DNA of 5,169 nt from CAIWHR01 sp035541655. Lineage in GTDB: Bacteria > Pseudomonadota > Gammaproteobacteria > Burkholderiales > Casimicrobiaceae. This document shows positions 1-4,885 of the stretch, in pieces (position 1 is the stretch's first letter; each line of letters begins with the position of its first letter). The DNA lies in the NCBI GenBank assembly GCA_035541655.1, contig DATKMY010000162.1, positions 1-5,169 of the forward strand, written 5' to 3'. A program made the position numbers and the translations under genes. The notes under the pieces were generated by a model that saw only the letters and a list, made by a program, of their open reading frames with translations, made no database searches and was not told the origin of the DNA.

Positions 1-2
1 AC

Positions 3-1478
3 GTCGGGCTCGGATTGGCTGAAAACAGCGGCGTGCGGCTGTGGAATGACACGTTTCTCGCGAACGCGCTGTGGGCCACGCTCGCCGACGGCGATTTGGA
101 TGGCGCGGCCTCTTACCTGGCGATGATCGACGCCAAACCCGCCGCCGGGCGACGCTATGACGTCTTTCAGCGAGCGTATGGCGCTGGCTGGTACGCAATG
201 CTGCGCGGCGACACCTTTCTCGCGCATCAACATCTCACGACCGCGGCGCGCGCCGCGACGGAAGTGGGTTTGCCGGCGTTGCAGGCACTCGCCGGCCTAG
301 CTCTCGCGCATGTGCTGATGGATGCGGCCGATATGGGGGGCGCCGAGCGCGCCTTGCAGAACGCGAGCGAGCTTACTGCGTCGCTGAACAATCGGTTCTT
401 CGAGTTCATGAAATGCATTTGTCGCGCACGCTTCGCGTTGAAGCGCAAAGACACTAAAGAGTCGGTCGATGCGCTGCGCGCGGGCCTCGCCATTGCCCGT
501 GAACGTGGGCTCATTCACCACCTCTGGTGGCAGCCGCAAATGATGGCCGAGCTCATGCAGCACGCCCTGGAGCACGACATCGAGGCGGATTTCGTCCGGC
601 GGCTGATCGAGCGGCGCGTACTACTCCCTGCCGCGCCCCCGTACCACCTTGCGACCTGGCCGTGGCGGTATCGCATTCGGGCATTCGGCCCGTTTCAGCT
701 CGAGGTTGCGTCCGAAAGCGCGAGTAGCCGAAGCAAGCGCTCAGGCCGCCCGTTGGAGCTACTCAAGGCACTGGTCGCAGCCGGCGGCGAGCACGTCAAG
801 CTCGACTATCTCGCCGACGCGCTATGGCCGCGCGTCGACAGCGACTACGCGCACCAGTCGCTGACCACTACGCTGCATCGGTTACGCAGAATGCTCGGCG
901 ATGATGCCGCGCTGCTCGTCGAGGACGGCCAGCTCAGCCTGAATCGGCGGCTCTTCTACGTCGACACTTGGGCATTCGACCAGATCTGCGCGCACGCGAC
1001 GGCCGTGATCGCGGCGAATGCGCCGCCGGACGTGTTGATCGCGGCCGCGCAGCAAGCTCTGAGCGTCTATCGCGGGCCGCTGCTTGCGAGCGATGCGGGT
1101 GAGGGATGGACCGTTACGCCGCGCGAGCACCGCCGCAAGCAGCTGCTGCGCCTCATCACGACCACCTGCCAGGCGCTCGAGAAAACGGGGCAGATCGAGA
1201 GCGTCATCGACCTGTACCGGCAGGCACTGGAATCCGAACCGCACGCCGAGGCCCTATACCGTCGGCTCATGCTCGCCCTCAAGGAGGCGGGACGAAGGAG
1301 CGAGGCCATCGAGGTCTACCACGCTTGCAAGAACAGTCTCCTTGCGCACCTCAACACGCCGCCTTCGCCGGCCACGACGGACATTTATCAGTCGTTGCTG
1401 ACGCCGCCGCCCTTGAAACCCGCGCGAGCGCCGGACGAGCCCGCGCCCGACGATCCCTTCCCCACGCCGGGGAGTTGA
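3..1478 (+). CDS. Helical-repeat regulator with C-terminal winged helix and BTAD domain (5' end outside window)
   Basis: This is the C-terminal part of a large cytoplasmic transcriptional regulator. The frame is open to the left edge, so the TTG at 15 is probably internal and the true start lies upstream. Counting from that TTG, residues 1-200 are Ala/Leu-rich paired helices like the TPR-type solenoid of MalT-like regulators. Residues about 218-314 (from RIRAFGPFQLEV through LTTTLHRLRRMLGD to LSLNRRLFYVDTWAFD) form an OmpR-type winged helix as in SARP/AfsR proteins. Residues about 318-465 form the bacterial transcriptional activator (BTAD) helical domain (ALSVYRGPLLA, YRQALESEPHAEALYRRLM, EAIEVYHACKN). 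The last 20 residues are Pro/Asp-rich. BTAD units are usually N-terminal in SARPs; here the unit ends the protein, replacing the LuxR-type domain of MalT. An upstream ATPase domain is expected from the family but is not visible. The ligand and targets are unknown. Confidence 0.85.
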   Translation, partial: VGLGLAENSGVRLWNDTFLANALWATLADGDLDGAASYLAMIDAKPAAGRRYDVFQRAYGAGWYAMLRGDTFLAHQHLTTAARAATEVGLPALQALAGLALAHVLMDAADMGGAERALQNASELTASLNNRFFEFMKCICRARFALKRKDTKESVDALRAGLAIARERGLIHHLWWQPQMMAELMQHALEHDIEADFVRRLIERRVLLPAAPPYHLATWPWRYRIRAFGPFQLEVASESASSRSKRSGRPLELLKALVAAGGEHVKLDYLADALWPRVDSDYAHQSLTTTLHRLRRMLGDDAALLVEDGQLSLNRRLFYVDTWAFDQICAHATAVIAANAPPDVLIAAAQQALSVYRGPLLASDAGEGWTVTPREHRRKQLLRLITTTCQALEKTGQIESVIDLYRQALESEPHAEALYRRLMLALKEAGRRSEAIEVYHACKNSLLAHLNTPPSPATTDIYQSLLTPPPLKPARAPDEPAPDDPFPTPGS

Positions 1479-1520
1479 GTCCGCGCACTCGCGCTGGCCT
1501 GAACGGCGCTGCACAGTCGC
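1479..1520. other. Convergent intergenic gap
   Basis: These 42 bases separate the stop codons of two converging genes, the BTAD regulator and the barrel protein. I see only a weak 4-bp stem (cgcg-cact-cgcg) and no T-tract. No convincing intrinsic terminator for either gene can be called here; termination may be Rho-dependent or occur beyond the stop codons. Confidence 0.5.
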
Positions 1521-2240
1521 TCATCGTCCGTCGCGGTCGCCGTCGCCGTTTCGACTTCTCCCGAAGCGGCGCTCGATGCCTAGTGCGGTCGTATCGAGCG
1601 ACGCATCGCTGCCGCTACCGACGCCGAGGAACGACTTGCCGATCGAGAGCGACTGGTACTCCAGCTTCAGATGCCAGGTCTTCCCAACCGTCGCGCCGAT
1701 GCCGATGCCGAGCACAAGGCCTGTGCCGTGGCTACTCACCGATCGGGACAGCGGTGAGCCGCCGGTGAGGTCCGTCAGCGACTGCTCGCCGCTGAGTCCG
1801 TAGAACCCAAGGCCTCCCTTGCCGTAGACCTCGAAGATTGGGCCGAACGGCAAGATGCCGACCGCCGTGGCCTCTGCAACGCTCGCGTCGAACACCACCC
1901 GGCTGTCATGAATGCCCGGAACGTCCGGGACGGTTGCGAGGGACTCCGTCCATTGCAGTGCCGAGTTGCGCCGCAACGCGAAATCGACGGCCAGATAGGA
2001 GTTCAGCCGCAGCCCTCCGCGGAGCTCGTAGCCGGTTTTGCTGGGGCCCGTCTCCGAGTCGCAGTAGTAGTAGTAGGGCGTGCAATCGCCACGAATCACC
2101 GTTACTGCCGTGTTGTCGAGCATGGCTCCCAGATACCAACCGCGGCCCTCCGCCGATGCGGCGGCAGCAGTGCCAAGTAGGAGTGTGGCAGCGACGCCGT
2201 GACGCACGAGACGCGTTGAACGTCGAAGCAGAGCTTTCAT
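1521..2240 (-). CDS. Small outer-membrane beta-barrel protein (OmpA-N/opacity-like porin family)
   Basis: This is a 239-residue exported protein. It begins with a Sec signal peptide: basic MKALLRRSTRLVRH, a hydrophobic stretch, then a likely cleavage in ASA-EG after residue 30. The mature part shows alternating barrel strands with Gly/aromatic pattern: GWYLGAMLDN (34-43), YELRGGLRLNSYLAVDFALR (71-90), EVYGKGGLGFYGL (137-149), GLVLGIGIGATV (174-185), HLKLEYQSLSI (190-200) and LDTTALGIERRF (215-226). This fits an 8-stranded OMP_b-brl-type barrel. Cys53 and Cys60 flank PYYYY and could form a disulfide in the first surface loop. The expected terminal Phe (226) is followed by 13 extra hydrophilic residues. 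The ATG lies 15 bases after the winged-helix regulator gene on the same strand, so co-transcription is likely. The cargo or function is unknown; adhesion, channel and structural roles are all possible. Confidence 0.8.
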   Translation of the reverse strand: MKALLRRSTRLVRHGVAATLLLGTAAAASAEGRGWYLGAMLDNTAVTVIRGDCTPYYYYCDSETGPSKTGYELRGGLRLNSYLAVDFALRRNSALQWTESLATVPDVPGIHDSRVVFDASVAEATAVGILPFGPIFEVYGKGGLGFYGLSGEQSLTDLTGGSPLSRSVSSHGTGLVLGIGIGATVGKTWHLKLEYQSLSIGKSFLGVGSGSDASLDTTALGIERRFGRSRNGDGDRDGR

Positions 2241-2494
2241 GGTTCGATCCTCGCGTTAGGGTGTTCCGGGTGATCGCGATGCTCCGCTCGCCGCGGCCGG
2301 CGGTCCTGTTGGAAAGCCGAGGTTGTGGCGAGGACCTTCCGGAGATGGTGCGAGGGCGTGAAGCGGCCCAGTTGACGCCGCACCAGCGCGTGCGTCGCTA
2401 TCCGCAGGCTCGAGTCGCGAGTTGCGAGCTCGCGAACCTTCACGACGATCCTTGACGCGACGCTCGATAGGTCTTGTCGACTCGCTGTGCGCAA
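2237..2494 (-). other. Alternative-frame open region, possible true C-terminus of the regulator
   Basis: This is an open stretch in the +1 frame relative to the regulator, beginning (from a TTG) inside its 3' part and ending in a TGA that overlaps the barrel ATG as ATGA. Counting by hand over the last 75 codons, about three quarters end in G or C, the same as the regulator's conserved TolB-N/FlgO-like domain. The annotated regulator frame over the same bases has only about half. The encoded stretch includes VASRIVVKVRELA and LGRFTPSHHLRKVL, which look helical. I read it as either the natural C-terminus displaced by a frameshift or a chance open frame. I do not propose it as an independent gene. 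Confidence 0.4.
2249..2252 (-). promoter_or_regulatory. Ribosome binding site of the barrel gene
   Basis: GAGG on the - strand lies 8 bases before the ATG at 2240 and falls within the 15-base gap after the regulator's stop. It supports this start and translation from a shared transcript. Confidence 0.6.
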
Positions 2495-3461
2495 CCATTG
2501 AGCTCGATGGCGGCTCCAGGGATTCGCCGAGCTTTGTCACGATCGCGCTCGCAATCCGATCTTGGATCGCGAAATAGGAGGCGGCGGTCAACCTGCCTTC
2601 GAAGCTTTCGGACCAGATGAGATAGCCGCTCTGCGCATCGCAGAGATCGATACGAATCCGGACCTGATCGCCGTTTCGCTGGACGCGACCTTCGAGCACT
2701 CGGGCGACGCGCAGTTGGGCCTGGATCGAGCGAAAATCCTTCGATCCGCCAACCGCGTCCGACCACGTACGCGCCACGACCAGCATGTCTTTCCCGGACA
2801 TCAACCGGCTGCGTATCTCTCCGGCCACGTCGTCGCAGAAGTCGCGGATGTCCGCCGAGGTGCTCGCGCCTGCAAAGGGCAGCACAGCGATCGAATTGAT
2901 GGGGATCGTTCGCTCAGGGACAGGCGATGTGTCGCTCGGCACGGAGCCCTGAACGTGCGCGCGCAGCGGCTCGCCCGTTGCGAGCGTTCTCGCGCACGCA
3001 AGCAGTCGATAGCCGCGCTTGGGAATCGTCTGGATGTAAGTGGGCGACTGCCGCGAATCGCCGAGCGCGCGCCGCAACTCCGCGATGCAGCGGGTCAGGG
3101 GTTCGTCCGAGACCGGGCCGCGAGAGGCCCAAACTTGGCGCAGAAGGTCGTCGCGCTCGACCACCTCCCCCGACCGCCGCGCGAGCACGAGAAGCACTTC
3201 CATGACCTTCGGCTCGACGTGCAGCGCCTTGTCGGCGCCCAGGATCTCCCCCGTGAGAGGACGGACTTCCCAAGCGCCGAGCCGAAAGCCGTGCTTGAGC
3301 TGCGAGCCTGCGCCCCCCGTGTCGCAGCTCGCGACGCCGTCGAACGGCGAGCCTTGCACGACGCTTGAGGCGCCGATCTCGTGCCGGCGTGCGACGACGG
3401 CGGCGGTCCTATTCGGGCTCGGGCGGGCATGGGGAGTCGCGGGTAACGGCTTCGTCTGCAT
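2256..3461 (-). CDS. Winged-helix transcriptional regulator with TolB-N/FlgO-like domain, no membrane segment
   Basis: This is a DNA-binding regulator of the CadC/OmpR winged-helix class, 401 residues from the ATG at 3461. I chose that start because GAGG sits 5 bases upstream; a GTG at 3512 would add 17 residues but lies within a hairpin and has no well-spaced ribosome site. Residues about 58-155 are the winged helix: FRLGAWEVRPLTGEIL, a VMEVLLVLARRSGEVVERDDLL helix pair (recognition side SDEPLTRCIAELRRALGD) and the wing YIQTIPKRGYRLLA. Residues about 190-315 (INSIAVLPFAG, LEGRVQRNGDQVRIRIDLCD, GYLIWSESFEG, FAIQDRIASAIV) resemble the TolB-N/FlgO-like domain that follows the membrane helix in many CadC-type proteins. 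I see no hydrophobic helix between the two domains, so this one is probably cytoplasmic. The last ~70-85 residues are Ser/Pro/Arg-rich with atypical codon periodicity; the true C-terminus may be in another frame. It is probably autoregulated and co-transcribed with the barrel gene. Confidence 0.82.
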   Translation of the reverse strand: MQTKPLPATPHARPSPNRTAAVVARRHEIGASSVVQGSPFDGVASCDTGGAGSQLKHGFRLGAWEVRPLTGEILGADKALHVEPKVMEVLLVLARRSGEVVERDDLLRQVWASRGPVSDEPLTRCIAELRRALGDSRQSPTYIQTIPKRGYRLLACARTLATGEPLRAHVQGSVPSDTSPVPERTIPINSIAVLPFAGASTSADIRDFCDDVAGEIRSRLMSGKDMLVVARTWSDAVGGSKDFRSIQAQLRVARVLEGRVQRNGDQVRIRIDLCDAQSGYLIWSESFEGRLTAASYFAIQDRIASAIVTKLGESLEPPSSSMVAHSESTRPIERRVKDRREGSRARNSRLEPADSDARAGAASTGPLHALAPSPEGPRHNLGFPTGPPAAASGASRSPGTP

Positions 3462-3466
3462 AGCAA

Positions 3467-3470
3467 CCTC
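3467..3470 (-). promoter_or_regulatory. Ribosome binding site of the winged-helix regulator
   Basis: GAGG on the - strand lies 5 bases before the ATG at 3461. It decides the start in favour of this ATG over the GTG at 3512. The site is embedded in GAGGTTGC, which has an exact complement about 90 bases upstream. Confidence 0.65.
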
Positions 3471-3510
3471 GGGTTTGGGTGCAAGCAGCTTCGCCGGCAG
3501 CTGCCTACGC

Positions 3511-3543
3511 ACCCCTTACCGATCGCTTACAGATCGAATACAG
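3511..3543 (-). promoter_or_regulatory. Tandem 11-base direct repeats, candidate OmpR/PhoB-type operator
   Basis: On the - strand three 11-mers follow one another: CTGTATTCGAT (3543-3533), CTGTAAGCGAT (3532-3522) and a degenerate CGGTAAGGGGT (3521-3511). The first two agree at 9 of 11 positions. A further CTGTAGTCGG lies upstream at 3561-3552, 18 bases before the first repeat. An 11-base direct-repeat period with a CTGT core is the known layout of PhoB-type winged-helix sites. The array stands directly upstream of a winged-helix regulator gene, so autoregulation is the simplest reading. No convincing -10 hexamer could be paired with it. Confidence 0.55.
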
Positions 3544-3570
3544 CCGGCCGTCCGACTACAGAGGTTGCGG

Positions 3571-3593
3571 CCGCGAGCGCGAGCGGCTCGCGG
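3571..3593 (-). repeat. GC-rich hairpin between lipase and regulator genes
   Basis: CCGCGAGC (3571-3578) and GCTCGCGG (3586-3593) form a perfect 8-bp stem with a 7-base loop. It lies downstream of the lipase stop and just upstream of the regulator leader. There is no T-run after it on the - strand, so it is not a canonical intrinsic terminator. Confidence 0.5.
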
Positions 3594-3599
3594 GCTCAC

Positions 3600-3629
3600 C
3601 GGGGCAGGTCGATTCGAGACCCTGCCCCG
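3600..3629 (-). terminator. Strong hairpin after the lipase gene, possible terminator
   Basis: The stem pairs CGGGGCAGG (3600-3608) with CCTGCCCCG (3621-3629), a perfect 9-bp stem. With one bulged base it extends to a 7-base loop. It starts 13 bases beyond the lipase stop codon. The bases after it on the - strand (GTGAGCC...) lack a U-tract. It may therefore be a transcript-stabilising 3' hairpin or a weak terminator. Confidence 0.5.
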
Positions 3630-3642
3630 ATGAGGCGGTCAC

Positions 3643-4626
3643 TCACTCGCCCAAGACGCCGGCGGCCATGCTCGCAAGAACGCGATGCACGGCCGCGGTG
3701 GGATGGATCGCATCCCAAAACAAATAGTCGCGCGGCGTCGGGCAGATCGCGCCGACGACGACCCCGAACGTGAGGCACGGCTGAGTCGTGTTCGTGAAGC
3801 CGTACAGCTTCGGCGCGGCGAGCATGCTGTTCAGCAGCGTGAACACGTCGAGCCGCACGAACGTCGTTTGCGGCAGCTGTGCCCCGAGCCCCGCCAGAGC
3901 CTGCGCGAGCCCCGCGTTGTATGCGGCAGAAAGCTGCGCGGCCGCGGCCTGGACCTGCGGGGGTTGCGCCGCGAGCGCCGGCGTGGCCGCGAGATTCGGC
4001 TCGTTCGGGATCAGAAACGTCCGCGCGCCCGCGCTCCAGAGAGCCACGATGTTCTGCGCGACGTTGCCGACCGCGGCTTGCAGCGTGCCCACGCTCGTCG
4101 CGCCGCTCGGATCCGCCGCGAGCTCTTCGACCGCGTCGCGCAAGTCGTTCGCGCCACACCAGATCACGTAGAGCGAGCGTGCATCGGCCGCACCGGCCCA
4201 GTCCGTGAAATATCGGCCCACCTGCGCGGAGAGATCCGGCGCTGCGCTCCCCGCTCCCGAGCGAGCACGCGCTCCACCGAACGCGTAGTTCGTGTAGAGA
4301 TGCGGAACGCGCAGCGCGGGTCCGGCGCCGCTCGGCGAACGGAGCTCGCGCGACAGATCTTCGACCCACGTCTGGCCATCCGTGAAGTGGAAACCGCCGA
4401 TCGCATACGGCGCGCTGGGAATAGGCGCAAACGGTCGGACGGAGTATTGCCCGGTCAGAACGAACAAGTTGCCGGGGTCCGAGAGACTATCGCCGAACAC
4501 GACGATCTTTTCGAACGGCGGTTTCGACGGGCCGTCTGGAGACTCCGCCAAGACGGCAGACGATCCCAGAAATGCGAGCAACGTGCTCGCGGTAGCGATC
4601 GTGTACAGAAAATGCCTTGCGGACAT
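3643..4626 (-). CDS. Secreted GDSL-family (SGNH) esterase/lipase
   Basis: This is a 327-residue exported serine hydrolase that cleaves ester bonds of lipids or other acyl esters. A signal peptide (residues 1-27, hydrophobic LYTIATASTLLAFLGSSAVLA) is probably cut after VLA-27. All SGNH blocks are present: block I VVFGDSLSDPGN with nucleophile Ser47; block II NYAFGGARA with oxyanion Gly117 or 118; block III WCGANDLRD with Asn160; and block V DAIHPT with Asp305 and His308. The PNEPNLAATPA segment (207-217) corresponds to the NLPDLGxTP stretch of this family. Cys284 and Cys295 bracket TFGVVVGAI and may form a periplasmic or extracellular disulfide. The protein ends soon after the His block, so there is no autotransporter barrel; it is a free secreted or periplasmic enzyme. 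The gene has its own upstream gap of 259 bases and hairpins downstream, suggesting a single-gene unit. The substrate cannot be told from sequence; phospholipase, acyltransferase and polyester hydrolase activities occur in the family. Confidence 0.92.
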   Translation of the reverse strand: MSARHFLYTIATASTLLAFLGSSAVLAESPDGPSKPPFEKIVVFGDSLSDPGNLFVLTGQYSVRPFAPIPSAPYAIGGFHFTDGQTWVEDLSRELRSPSGAGPALRVPHLYTNYAFGGARARSGAGSAAPDLSAQVGRYFTDWAGAADARSLYVIWCGANDLRDAVEELAADPSGATSVGTLQAAVGNVAQNIVALWSAGARTFLIPNEPNLAATPALAAQPPQVQAAAAQLSAAYNAGLAQALAGLGAQLPQTTFVRLDVFTLLNSMLAAPKLYGFTNTTQPCLTFGVVVGAICPTPRDYLFWDAIHPTAAVHRVLASMAAGVLGE

Positions 4627-4633
4627 GGCGTCT

Positions 4634-4640
4634 CTCCCTC
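4634..4640 (-). promoter_or_regulatory. Ribosome binding site of the lipase gene
   Basis: GAGGGAG on the - strand lies 7 bases before the ATG at 4626. This is a strong purine-rich site and supports that start, which also gives a complete signal peptide. Confidence 0.65.
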
Positions 4641-4816
4641 GTTTGCTGGTGGGTGAATAGGACCGTGGCGGATTGGGCGCCCCCTACGAGGGTCGGCACC
4701 TGAGGAATTGACGAGGAAAAGCGCTTGCGCGTGTGCCGCGGGCGATCGGCGGTCAACGCGTCACGGCTCCCAGCTCACGCGGCGGGAGCAACCGATCTGA
4801 GACGCGTCAGTGTTTG

Positions 4817-4848
4817 TGGCGACGCCCTGACCGGTCGCGGCGTCGTCG
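4817..4848 (-). terminator. Hairpin downstream of the SDR gene, possible terminator
   Basis: CGACGCC (4820-4826) pairs with GGCGTCG (4839-4845), and the stem extends to about 10 bp with two G-T pairs. The 12-base loop contains the palindrome GACCGGTC. It lies about 38 bases beyond the SDR stop codon. The following - strand bases (CACAAACAC) have no U-run, so termination is only a possibility. Confidence 0.35.
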
Positions 4849-4885
4849 AGGCACTCTGTACGGTGAAGCGGCGCGCAGCCCGCGC

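Larger units (their letters stand above)
3463..3568 (-). promoter_or_regulatory. Structured 5' leader with nested inverted repeats
   Basis: Reading the - strand, GCAACCTC (3568-3561) is complementary over 8 bases to GAGGTTGC (3470-3463), which contains the ribosome binding site. Nested inside are GGGTGC (3514-3509) with GCACCC (3482-3477), and within that GCAGCT (3504-3499) with AGCTGC (3490-3485) around an 8-base loop. The inner hairpin needs only a small 4/2 internal loop. If transcription starts upstream of 3568, the outer pairing could mask the ribosome site. Where transcription starts is not known. Confidence 0.45.
4627..4885. other. Intergenic region between SDR gene and lipase gene
   Basis: These 259 bases hold no gene I can support. 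The only features seen are the lipase ribosome site, a GGGCGCCC palindrome (4675-4682), an AAGCGCTT palindrome, a GACGCGTC palindrome (4801-4808) and the hairpin at 4817-4848. A lipase promoter should lie here, but no -35/-10 pair with reasonable hexamers and spacing was found on the - strand. Confidence 0.5.

Noticed and set aside
1106..1768. + strand open frame of 220 codons spanning the end of the BTAD gene and the barrel gene
   Set aside because: It overlaps two well-supported genes, and its composition is dominated by Arg; no domain is recognisable.
2562..3368. Long + strand open frame of 268 codons opposite the winged-helix regulator
   Set aside because: It mirrors the regulator's codons, is Arg/Ala-rich with no recognisable motif, and the opposite strand encodes clear conserved domains. 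Antisense open frames of this kind are usual in GC-rich DNA.
3462..3512. Upstream GTG start adding 17 residues to the winged-helix regulator
   Set aside because: The GTG lies in a hairpin arm and next to the operator repeats, with no well-spaced ribosome site. The ATG at 3461 has GAGG 5 bases away.
3596..4369. - strand open frame of 257 codons in another frame within the lipase
   Set aside because: It is Arg/Gly/Ala-rich, without a signal or domain, and lies wholly inside the lipase gene and its downstream flank.
3685..4656. Long + strand open frame of 323 codons opposite the lipase
   Set aside because: The translation is highly Arg-rich without motifs, while the - strand shows all four SGNH blocks and a signal peptide with a good ribosome site.
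4751..4756. TTGACC on the - strand as a -35 element for the lipase
   Set aside because: The bases 17 positions downstream (ACACGC) do not resemble a -10 element, and the distance to the ATG is long.
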